Source of the DNA: Flavobacterium panacis
GTDB lineage: Bacteria; Bacteroidota; Bacteroidia; Flavobacteriales; Flavobacteriaceae
Reading direction: 5' to 3'
Assembly: GCF_024649945.1 (NCBI RefSeq)
Contig: NZ_JANKMS010000003.1
Location: forward strand, 1-64,000
DNA: 64,000 bases
Below, one piece after another: positions 33,444 to 40,015 of the stretch. A program made the position numbers and the translations under genes. The first letter of the stretch is position 1; each line of letters opens with the position of its first letter. Under the pieces are notes generated by a model. That model saw nothing but the letters and a program-made list of their open reading frames with translations. It did not search any database and was not told the DNA's origin.

Positions 33444-34352
33444 TTAATGAAGTAAATCTTCAAAAGCCTCATCGATATTCCCAAACTTAAACTGAAACCC
33501 ATTTTCCAAAAGTCGTTTCGGAATCACATTTCTACTTTTCAAAACCAATTCCGTTTCAGTTCGAATCAAAAAAGATCCAATTTCCAGAAAGAATTTATTC
33601 AACGGAATTCCGAAAGGAAAACCAACCGCTTTTCTAAGTTTTTGCATGAAATCAACATTCCGAATGGGTTCAGGTGAAACGACATTAATAACGCCAGTCA
33701 TTTCTTTATCAATGATAAAATCAACTGCATTTGCAAAATCTTCTTCATGGATCCAGCTTACAAATTGATTTCCTTTTCCTTGTTTTCCTCCAAAACCAAT
33801 TTTTGCCAAAGCCTTTAACGGAATCAAAGCCCCTCCATTTTTTCCTAAAACAATAGAAGTTCGTAAAGCCGTTTTTAAAGTTCGTGGAGTTTCGGTTTTA
33901 AAAAATGCTTTTTCCCAAGACAAAGCCACATTTATAGAAAAGTCGTTTCCAATTTCACCATCAACTTCATCCATCTGTTTGTCCAAAGAAAAACGATAAA
34001 TAGTTGCCGTTGATGAATTCAGCCAGTGTTTTGGTGGATTCTGGCAATTTAAAATTGCTTTGTTGAGAACTTTTGTGCTGTCAATTCTAGACCACAGAAT
34101 CCTCTTTTTGTTCTCTTTGGTATAACGACAATCAACCGATTTCCCGGCAAGATTAATTAGAATTGTTGCGTTTTCTAATTCTTTTTCCCAGCCAGAAAAT
34201 GTCTTGGCATTCCAGTTCACGTATTTAATTCCGTCTTCCGTTTTTGAATTTCCACGGGTTAGAATTACAATTTCATCAAATTTATTTTTGAAATGATTTA
34301 CTAAAACTTGTCCTAAAAATCCAGTTCCTGCTGCTATAATAAGTTTAGTCAT
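33444..34352 (-). CDS. TIGR01777 family NAD-dependent epimerase/dehydratase
   Basis: The protein has 302 residues from the ATG at 34352 (MTKLIIAAGTGFLGQVLVNH), where the Rossmann fold starts; a start ten codons earlier would precede a normal N-terminus and is not needed. The nucleotide-binding loop is AAGTGFLG rather than the usual GGTGFIG. The family motifs VNWNAKT, NLAGKSVDCRYT, SSTATIYRF, the FVSWIHEEDFANAV segment and the C-terminal DUF1731-like KSRNVIPKRLLENGFQF are present. Related to E. coli YfcH. It lies between DCC and SRPBCC genes on the same strand, a recurring association in Bacteroidota. Confidence 0.88.
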   Translation of the reverse strand: MTKLIIAAGTGFLGQVLVNHFKNKFDEIVILTRGNSKTEDGIKYVNWNAKTFSGWEKELENATILINLAGKSVDCRYTKENKKRILWSRIDSTKVLNKAILNCQNPPKHWLNSSTATIYRFSLDKQMDEVDGEIGNDFSINVALSWEKAFFKTETPRTLKTALRTSIVLGKNGGALIPLKALAKIGFGGKQGKGNQFVSWIHEEDFANAVDFIIDKEMTGVINVVSPEPIRNVDFMQKLRKAVGFPFGIPLNKFFLEIGSFLIRTETELVLKSRNVIPKRLLENGFQFKFGNIDEAFEDLLH

Positions 34353-34364
34353 GTTGTGCGATTT

Positions 34365-34444
34365 TTTTGCCACAAATTGCACTAATTTTTATTTTCTAAA
34401 AGTGAAAAATCAATTCGTGAAAATTAGTGCAATTTGTGGCAAAA
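34365..34444. repeat. Perfect 25-bp inverted repeat (GCCACAAATTGCACTAATT family)
   Basis: The arm 34365-34389 (TTTTGCCACAAATTGCACTA...) is the exact complement of 34420-34444, with a 30-base loop. Variants of the same word recur at 42720, 44091 and 47149. Confidence 0.82.
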
Positions 34445-34449
34445 TTTAA

Positions 34450-35268
34450 TTAATTTAAAATTAAAAACAGAGCAATAATTCTATACAAAATCCAAGTGAA
34501 AGATAAATAAAAAGGAAGTTTTAAAAGTTTCACTCTTCTAAAATGTTCCAAAAACATAATCAAAACGGTTATTCCAAACCAACCCAAAATGATCATTTGC
34601 GGAAGCAGAACAAACTGACTTAAAATTAAAACTGGTGTTAGAATTAAACTTCCCATTAAAGAAACGGTCATTAAATTTCCAGCATAAGTGAGTATCTTTT
34701 GTTTGTCCAATTTGAAAAGAAATAAACTTTGAAAAACAATTTGTCCAAAAGCTAAAATTAATTCTCTCGTAATCGTACTTTTTGGGAAATTCAAAATCAA
34801 ATTAGAATATCTAAATAGAACGAAAGTTGTTATAGTCAAAGCAAATCCAATGAATAGAAATCGGTATTTGTAATTGAAATCGGGAATGCATTGCAATTTG
34901 TTTTCTTCTTTTACACTTCCAGGAATAATTACTTTTCTATTGTAAGAAACAAAAGAATAAAGCTTTTTCAGAATGAAGTGAATTGGTTTTATGGTTGCGA
35001 CTTTTTCAATTAACGGAAAAGAAAAACCAATCACTTTTATCAAACTATCAATTCCGTACGTTACCGTTTTGGTTTTATTGTCGACCAAAGCAATTTCGTT
35101 TGGAGCACGTTTTAAATCCACAAAATTTTGCTCTTCTTCAGATAACTGGCAATAAGATTTTCTTCCGTTTTGATCTAACATACCACTTTTTACAAATCCG
35201 GTAGTATATAAACTGCAAAGCGGACAATCTTCATCATAAAGCAAAGTTTGGTTTTCGAGCGTTTTCAT
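34450..35268 (-). CDS. DCC family (DUF393) thiol-disulfide oxidoreductase-like membrane protein
   Basis: The protein has 272 residues from the ATG at 35268 (MKTLENQTLLYDEDCPLC). Upstream in-frame codons to 35301 enter an intergenic repeat and are not accepted. Residues ~1-110 are the DUF393 domain with the signature LLYDEDCPLCSLYTTGF, a CxxC-like D-C-P-L-C site suggesting redox chemistry. About four to five hydrophobic helices follow (about 140-270), so the domain is membrane-anchored. It heads the DCC-TIGR01777-SRPBCC trio. Confidence 0.85.
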   Translation of the reverse strand: MKTLENQTLLYDEDCPLCSLYTTGFVKSGMLDQNGRKSYCQLSEEEQNFVDLKRAPNEIALVDNKTKTVTYGIDSLIKVIGFSFPLIEKVATIKPIHFILKKLYSFVSYNRKVIIPGSVKEENKLQCIPDFNYKYRFLFIGFALTITTFVLFRYSNLILNFPKSTITRELILAFGQIVFQSLFLFKLDKQKILTYAGNLMTVSLMGSLILTPVLILSQFVLLPQMIILGWFGITVLIMFLEHFRRVKLLKLPFYLSFTWILYRIIALFLILN

Positions 35269-35296
35269 AATTTTAGGTTTTAAGATTGATGTTTTT

Positions 35297-35430
35297 AACA
35301 CATAGAAACATAGCTTTTAGAAGATTAAAAAAGGCGTTTCACTAATTTTAATTCACATAGTTTATCTATGTGTAGAAACTAGTTTCTTTTATTCTCTTTT
35401 TTGAGATAACAATCTATTTTTCTATGTGTT
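35297..35430. repeat. AACACATAGAAACATAG repeat, copy 1
   Basis: This ~134-base element starts AACACATAGAAACATAG, contains GGCGTTTCACTAATTT, TTCACATAG and CTATGTG, and ends CTATGTGTT, so its ends are inverted. A closely similar copy lies at 46959-47093. It accounts for most of the gap between the DUF2071 and DCC genes. Confidence 0.75.
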
Positions 35431-35444
35431 GAGTTTTTTATGCG

Positions 35445-36185
35445 TTAAGCGTATAATTCTTTTTCAGCTGAAAACAACTGAATCTTTCTTTTATTCTTAA
35501 CTGTAATTTCAGATCCTTTTGCTAAGAATACAGAGGTTGGTTTTTTAGTTTGAAGAAATTCAAAATCGCTTCCATAAGTTTCTTTAAAATCAATATCAAT
35601 TCGATGATTTAAAACTTCAAATTGTTCCCATCTAGGATGTGTCACTTCATATTCAAAAGTAGTTTCTTCGTCGATTTTTGTATATCCGAAATAGTGCTCG
35701 GTTATGAATTCTGCTTCAGAATCAATTTTGATTTGGCTCACATCTTTTTTGGTTTCAATTTCAATTGTATTCCATTCTTTATTGTTTTTCCATTGATAGA
35801 TGAAAGTGTTTGTTTCTTCATTTTCTACAATCTCATGTTTCATTTTTTGAGTCTCATAATGTTCCTGATACAAAGTATTTGCAATGAAAGTAATGGCTTT
35901 TTTGGGAACAATTTCTTTAATAAAAACGACACCACGTTTCCATTCACCATTTTCAAAACGTTTCACATAAAATCTCAAATTGACTTCTTCAAAATTGATG
36001 TGAAATGGAATTTTCAATCCTAAAACTTTAGTGTTTTTAAACATAAAGCCAACCAAGCTGACATAACATTTGTCATTCCAAATATCAATCTCAGTTCCAA
36101 CGGGAACATATTTTTCTAAAACCTCACGGTCAACTTCATAATTGAATAAGGCTAAATTTTTCCATTCTGCTTTTAAGAAATTCAT
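35445..36185 (-). CDS. DUF2071 (YqjF-like) family protein
   Basis: The protein has 246 residues, is soluble and belongs to the DUF2071/YqjF family (acetoacetate-decarboxylase-like fold). The N-terminal AEWKNLALFNYEVDREVLEKYVP, the CYVSLVGFMFKNTKVLG segment and NFEEVNLRFYVK match the family closely. Function is unknown. Its ATG overlaps the stop of the upstream membrane-protein gene by 4 bases (ATGA), so the two are translationally coupled. Part of the gbsR-led run. Confidence 0.88.
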   Translation of the reverse strand: MNFLKAEWKNLALFNYEVDREVLEKYVPVGTEIDIWNDKCYVSLVGFMFKNTKVLGLKIPFHINFEEVNLRFYVKRFENGEWKRGVVFIKEIVPKKAITFIANTLYQEHYETQKMKHEIVENEETNTFIYQWKNNKEWNTIEIETKKDVSQIKIDSEAEFITEHYFGYTKIDEETTFEYEVTHPRWEQFEVLNHRIDIDFKETYGSDFEFLQTKKPTSVFLAKGSEITVKNKRKIQLFSAEKELYA

Positions 36186-36517
36186 TTGTGTGCTTTTTTG
36201 TAGATTATTATTGAAAGATAAAAAGCTAGTATTGCAGGTGTTCCCATTAGAAAATAGCTTTTAAGATCATGAGATGAAATCGGATTTATGCAAATCATGA
36301 CAAAATAAAAAATTACTCCGATGATGTAAGTTTGAAGATATTTGTTTTTAGGATCATCAAATAACATACATCCGCCAATAGTCACTTGGAAAAGCCCCGT
36401 CAGTATGCTGAATAGTAACGCAAACACAATAAAATCAATGATTTGTAAAAGTGCTAAGAGATAAATTATTGCCGGTACACCAACAAAAAAGTAATTGAGA
36501 TAATTAATGTTTTTCAT
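36182..36517 (-). CDS. Small four-helix membrane protein
   Basis: The protein has 111 residues and four predicted transmembrane helices, with few charges outside the C-terminal YKKAHK. I do not recognise a characterised family. It is coupled by a 4-base overlap to the DUF2071 gene and lies 55 bases after gbsR on the same strand. A dyad identical in layout to that in the gbsR promoter stands just before its start, suggesting control by that regulator. Confidence 0.75.
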   Translation of the reverse strand: MKNINYLNYFFVGVPAIIYLLALLQIIDFIVFALLFSILTGLFQVTIGGCMLFDDPKNKYLQTYIIGVIFYFVMICINPISSHDLKSYFLMGTPAILAFYLSIIIYKKAHK

Positions 36518-36533
36518 AATTTTTGATTGTTTT

Positions 36534-36559
36534 AAACTTTCAGAAAAAAATGAAAGTTT
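36534..36559. promoter_or_regulatory. Candidate GbsR operator, downstream site
   Basis: The dyad AAACTTTCA (36534-36542), 8 bases, TGAAAGTTT (36551-36559) is a perfect 9-bp inverted repeat before the membrane-protein gene. It shares TTTTAAACTTTCA and the 8-base-spaced TGAAA with the gbsR promoter. No T run follows on either strand to suggest a terminator. Confidence 0.55.
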
Positions 36560-36572
36560 TGGTTAGATTTTT

Positions 36573-37076
36573 TTATTTCATCATTTTCATGACTAATTTC
36601 CCAAGCCAATTATCATTAAATTCAGTGATTTTATCTAACATATTATCTGCTTTTAAAACGAAATCGTACAATTTAGTTGTTTGATCAACAAAGTGTTTTT
36701 CTTCAGCAGAATCTTTTGCTTCAATAGTCGAAACTTCTTTTAGAATTTTAAGAGTAGGTTTGATCTCTCTTTTGCTTCTTTCTCTTGAAATTTTAACTGC
36801 CAATTCGTCTAAGTCTTTTTCAGCCGTAAAGAATTCTTTTCTTTCTCCAGCTTTGTATTCTTTATAAACAATTCCCCAATCCATCAAACCACGCAAGTTC
36901 ATACTGGCGTTTCCTCTTGAGATTTGCAATTCTTCCATAATGTCTTCCATAGAAACAGGTTCGTTTGAAACCATTAATAAAGCGTGGATCTGTGCCATCG
37001 TTTTATTAATGCCCCATTGAGAACCTAATGCTCCCCAAGTTTGAACGAATTTATTTTTTGCTTCTTTGAATTCCAT
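36573..37076 (-). CDS. GbsR/MarR family transcriptional regulator
   Basis: The protein has 167 residues from the ATG at 37076 (MEFKEAKNKFVQTWGALGSQ). A longer frame to 37208 would read through the promoter and is rejected. The winged helix is near residues 25-95: INKTMAQIHALLMVSNEPVS, then the recognition helix in EELQISRGNASMNLRGLMDW and the wing GIVYKEYKAGERKEFF. This matches GbsR-type members of the MarR superfamily, which in other bacteria sense choline or osmolytes. It is divergent from an antiporter gene. Its -7 element touches the ATG, implying a leaderless mRNA. Confidence 0.88.
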   Translation of the reverse strand: MEFKEAKNKFVQTWGALGSQWGINKTMAQIHALLMVSNEPVSMEDIMEELQISRGNASMNLRGLMDWGIVYKEYKAGERKEFFTAEKDLDELAVKISRERSKREIKPTLKILKEVSTIEAKDSAEEKHFVDQTTKLYDFVLKADNMLDKITEFNDNWLGKLVMKMMK

Positions 37077-37080
37077 GACA

Positions 37081-37124
37081 CAAATGTATGTAAAAGTTTT
37101 TAAACTTTCAAAAATAATTGAAAC
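37081..37124 (-). promoter_or_regulatory. gbsR promoter with overlapping operator dyads
   Basis: On the minus strand TTG (37111-37109), 20 bases and TACATTTG (37088-37081) match the consensus, 4 bases from the ATG. Inside the spacer is AAAGTTT, 2 bases, AAACTTT (37093-37108). Overlapping it is AAACTTTCA, 8 bases, TGAAA (37102-37123), the motif found again at 36534. Autoregulation is implied. Confidence 0.6.
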
Positions 37125-37169
37125 ATATTTAACGAATAATAAAGTTATGTTAATTCGACCCTTGAAATT

Positions 37170-37198
37170 TTGATTAAATAATGATACAGCTATTTTTG
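37170..37198 (+). promoter_or_regulatory. Promoter of the antiporter gene
   Basis: TTG (37170-37172), 18 bases and TATTTTTG (37191-37198) match the consensus, 15 bases before the ATG at 37214. Confidence 0.7.
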
Positions 37199-37213
37199 TA
37201 AAAATCACATTTT

Positions 37214-38476
37214 ATGGAATTATACTACACATTTTCGGTGCTTATTGTATTAGCATCTTTCTTCGCCTATTTAAATTTAAGATTTTTAAAACTTCCAGGA
37301 ACCATCGGAATCATGATTATTGCCATGTTGGTTTCTGTCGGAATTCGTCTTTTGGGAGATTCTTACTTTCCTTCAACCACCAAACATTTTTTTGATTTAA
37401 TCAAACAATTTGATTTCAACGAAATCTTAATGGGAGCGATGTTGAATTTTCTTTTATTCGCTGGAGCACTTCACGTAAATATGGCCGATTTGAAAGAGCA
37501 AAAAGTGCCCATTATGATTTATTCTACAGTAAGTGTCGTTTTATCTGCTTTGATTATTTCGATGCTTTTATATTATATCGCACCGCTTTTAGGGATTCAT
37601 ATTCCTTATGTCTTTTGTCTTGTTTTCGGAACTTTAATTTCTCCAACCGATCCAATCGTGGTATTGGGAGTTTTAAAAGAAGCGAAAGTTCCAAAAAGAA
37701 TCGAAACAAAAATTGTTGGCGAATCGCTGTTTAATGATGGAGTAGCGGTAGTAATGTTTGCTGTCGTTCTAAAAATGGCAACTGATCCAACTTTTGATGT
37801 TACTTTCAGTTCTATCTCTTGGTTATTTATAAAAGAAGGTATTGGCGGACTTTTATTAGGAGCCGTTTTCGGATTTACAGCTTCGAAAGTCATGAAAAAA
37901 GTCGACGATTATAAAGTTTCGGTTTTAATCACGCTTTCTATTGTAACAGGAGGATTTTTGGTTGCACAAGCGCTACACGTTTCTAGCCCGCTAGCGATGG
38001 TTGTGGCTGGATTAATTATTGGAAATTATGGTAAAAAAGTGGCCATGAGCGAAGTTACTAAAGATTATTTAGGAAAGTTTTGGGAACTTATCGATGAAAT
38101 CTTAAATGCTGTTTTGTTCCTTTTTATCGGATTTGAATTGCTTTTACTTCCAGATTTGAACAAGCAATTATTGACAGGTTTTGTAGCTATTTTTATTGTA
38201 CTGTTTTCAAGATTGACTTCTATCGTTTTACCGTGGAAATTCTTCGACATCTTTAAGTTCTTCGGAATCAAATCGGCTTATAACAAAGGTTCTTTGATGG
38301 TTTTGGTTTGGGGAGGAATTCGCGGTGGAGTTTCTATTGCGTTAGTTCTTTCGATGCCTGAAGGAGAATATAAAAACTTGCTTTTGGAGGTAACTTATAT
38401 TGTTGTTTTATTCTCAATTGTTGTTCAAGGATTAACTGTTGGGAAATTGGCGAAACGAGTTTTAGAGAAGGAGTAG
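37214..38476 (+). CDS. Cation:proton antiporter, CPA1 (NhaP/NHE) family
   Basis: A 420-residue inner-membrane antiporter with about 12-13 helices, exchanging Na+ (or K+) for H+. The CPA1 ion-binding pair is visible: GTLISPTDPIVVLGVL near residue 138 (the TDP of helix 5-6) and VGESLFNDGVAVVMFAVVL near 168, with the essential NDG-type acidic residue. The conserved GGIRGGVSIALVLSMP near 370 is also present. It lacks a long cytoplasmic tail. Its promoter region is shared with gbsR, so co-regulation in osmotic or ionic stress is plausible. Confidence 0.9.
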   Translation: MELYYTFSVLIVLASFFAYLNLRFLKLPGTIGIMIIAMLVSVGIRLLGDSYFPSTTKHFFDLIKQFDFNEILMGAMLNFLLFAGALHVNMADLKEQKVPIMIYSTVSVVLSALIISMLLYYIAPLLGIHIPYVFCLVFGTLISPTDPIVVLGVLKEAKVPKRIETKIVGESLFNDGVAVVMFAVVLKMATDPTFDVTFSSISWLFIKEGIGGLLLGAVFGFTASKVMKKVDDYKVSVLITLSIVTGGFLVAQALHVSSPLAMVVAGLIIGNYGKKVAMSEVTKDYLGKFWELIDEILNAVLFLFIGFELLLLPDLNKQLLTGFVAIFIVLFSRLTSIVLPWKFFDIFKFFGIKSAYNKGSLMVLVWGGIRGGVSIALVLSMPEGEYKNLLLEVTYIVVLFSIVVQGLTVGKLAKRVLEKE

Positions 38477-38535
38477 AGAATATAGAGAAAAGAGCAAAGA
38501 AGAAAGATTTCTATTCTTTGTCTTAGATTATTAAA

Positions 38536-38570
38536 TTGAAAACCCTGCAAGTTCTTTTGCAGGGTTTTGT
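38536..38570. terminator. Bidirectional terminator
   Basis: The stem AAAACCCTGCAA / TTGCAGGGTTTT with T and A runs lies between the convergent antiporter and sanA-like genes. Confidence 0.85.
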
Positions 38571-38573
38571 TTT

Positions 38574-39233
38574 TTATCTTTTATCGTCCTTAGAATAATT
38601 AGATTCTCCGTTAATATTAATTTCTCCACCTAAAAACTTAGGTTCACGATTTCTTAAAACATCAAAAAAGGATTTACATCTCGAAAGAAGTTCTCTAAAA
38701 CGAACATAATTATAACCTAAATATTCGCCTTTATTTGCAGAATATCCAGCAGATTTTACGCCCAATTTATTTCCGATGTAAATCGCACGGTTCAAATGAT
38801 ATTCTTGCGAAATCAAAGTTGCTTTCTTTATCTTGAAAATATGTTTCGCACGATACATTGTCGAATACGTATCGAAGCCGGCGTAATCAATAAAAATCTT
38901 TGTGGTGTCAACTCCATGCGAATAGCAATAATTTTTCATTACAGTCAATTCGTCATATTCATCACGACCGTTATCTCCAGAAAGCAGAATTTTATTGATT
39001 CGTTTGGCCTTCCAAAGCATAATTCCTGCATCAAGGCGGTCCTTTAAATATTTGCTAGGTTGATTTCCGTTGATTCCGGCGCCAAAAATAATTCCTACAT
39101 CATTCTTTGGAAACTTTTTAATAGAATAATGAATATACTTTTTAGTTGAAGAGGTTACATGATAATTGATAGAAACAATTGTGACCAATCCAATAATGGC
39201 AAGATAAAGGACTATTTTAAAATATTTTTTCAA
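38574..39233 (-). CDS. sanA: SanA/YdcF-like (DUF218) membrane protein
   Basis: The protein has 219 residues from a TTG at 39233, which starts a normal basic-plus-helix N-terminus (MKKYFKIVLYLAIIG). Another TTG at 39263 would overlap the upstream small gene by 17 bases. One transmembrane helix anchors a DUF218 domain: GIIFGAGINGNQPSKYLKDR, KILLSGDNGRDEYDE, DYAGFDTYSTMYRAK, and a C-terminal REPKFLGGE match E. coli SanA, which affects envelope permeability to vancomycin at high temperature. It lies 13 bases after a small gene paired with a zeta-like kinase. Confidence 0.85.
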   Translation of the reverse strand: MKKYFKIVLYLAIIGLVTIVSINYHVTSSTKKYIHYSIKKFPKNDVGIIFGAGINGNQPSKYLKDRLDAGIMLWKAKRINKILLSGDNGRDEYDELTVMKNYCYSHGVDTTKIFIDYAGFDTYSTMYRAKHIFKIKKATLISQEYHLNRAIYIGNKLGVKSAGYSANKGEYLGYNYVRFRELLSRCKSFFDVLRNREPKFLGGEININGESNYSKDDKR

Positions 39234-39246
39234 TTTTGATAAAAGT

Positions 39247-39408
39247 TTAGTCTTTAATATCAACAGCGTTTATCGTTTGGATTTTTCCATCTGCATAAAC
39301 AACGATTTTTCCATTAGATTTCTTTTTGTTCTCAATCATTTTTTTTGAAGAAACTTTTAAGCCTTCAATGATTTTATGTTGGAGTTCTTTAATTTTATCT
39401 TTTGTCAT
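39247..39408 (-). CDS. 53-residue small protein, candidate antitoxin partner of the zeta-like kinase
   Basis: This is a short gene that length-filtered gene finding would miss. It starts at the ATG at 39408, overlapping the stop of the kinase gene by 4 bases (ATGA), and ends with TAA at 39247. The first ~30 residues form one highly basic helix (MTKDKIKELQHKIIEGLKVS, then SKKMIENKKK). The rest is a small beta hairpin, GKIVVYADGKIQTINAVDIK. I do not recognise a named family. Small proteins of this helix-plus-hairpin type next to COG4185-like kinases are plausible antitoxins; this is inference from position and size. Confidence 0.72.
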   Translation of the reverse strand: MTKDKIKELQHKIIEGLKVSSKKMIENKKKSNGKIVVYADGKIQTINAVDIKD

Positions 39409-39986
39409 TTTAAAAAAGTATTTATTTCATTAAACAAACCTCTGTTTATAATTTGAATATCTTCATTAATTTCTTTTTCAAGAATAAGGACAGGTGATTT
39501 ATTTGAATTGTTGAATAACATTACGTTATCACATTTATCAAGATAAATCTCAAAGAAATTTTTAATTCCTCTGATATATCTTCGTTCAATAACATCTTCC
39601 GGGATATTATGTCCACCTTCATTAACTCTAATTTTGACACGTTGCTTCGCTAATTCAATTGAATTAAGCCAAAAGAAAATTAATGTTACAAAATATCCTT
39701 TGTCTTGAGCTTTTTTTACAATTGAAAGATAACTTTTGGCAGACAGAGTAGTTTCGAAAGCAAAATCAACTTCTTTTTGTAATAATTCATCAATTCGATT
39801 GAGCATAATTCTTCCAGCTTCAAAACTTACTGTTTCTGGCTGGAAAGGAGATAAACCTTTGGCAATTTCATCTGCATTTACAAATTCTTTACAATCTAAA
39901 ATTTCTGGCAAAATTGTATATGAAGCTGTTGTTTTTCCAGCTCCATTACAACCTGCAATTATGTATAGATTTTTTTCTTTCAACAC
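39405..39986 (-). CDS. Zeta toxin-like kinase (COG4185-type P-loop protein)
   Basis: The protein has 193 residues. It begins at GTG (39986), with TTG as the next codon. Walker A is AGCNGAGKTT (11-20). The zeta/COG4185 catalytic Asp is in FVNADEIAKGLSP (D39), the FAFETTLS motif is at 75-82, and the RVNEGGHNIPEDVIERRY segment near 120-137 supplies the Arg residues. Zeta toxins phosphorylate UDP-N-acetylglucosamine and block wall synthesis. COG4185-like members of this size are chromosomal and little studied. A TATCTTTG -7 element at 40001-40008 gives it a separate transcript from dcp. Confidence 0.83.
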   Translation of the reverse strand: MLKEKNLYIIAGCNGAGKTTASYTILPEILDCKEFVNADEIAKGLSPFQPETVSFEAGRIMLNRIDELLQKEVDFAFETTLSAKSYLSIVKKAQDKGYFVTLIFFWLNSIELAKQRVKIRVNEGGHNIPEDVIERRYIRGIKNFFEIYLDKCDNVMLFNNSNKSPVLILEKEINEDIQIINRGLFNEINTFLK

Positions 39987-40000
39987 ATTTAAAATAATAA

Positions 40001-40008
40001 CAAAGATA
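40001..40008 (-). promoter_or_regulatory. -7 element of the zeta-like kinase operon
   Basis: The minus strand reads TATCTTTG, lying between the dcp stop (40016) and the GTG start (39986). No TTG at 17-23 bases was found, so this is a half-site call. Confidence 0.42.
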
Positions 40009-40015
40009 TTAAATA

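Noticed and set aside
36534..36559. Terminator of gbsR
   Set aside because: The stem is good, but neither strand has a T run after it, and its sequence matches the dyad in the gbsR promoter, so an operator is more likely.
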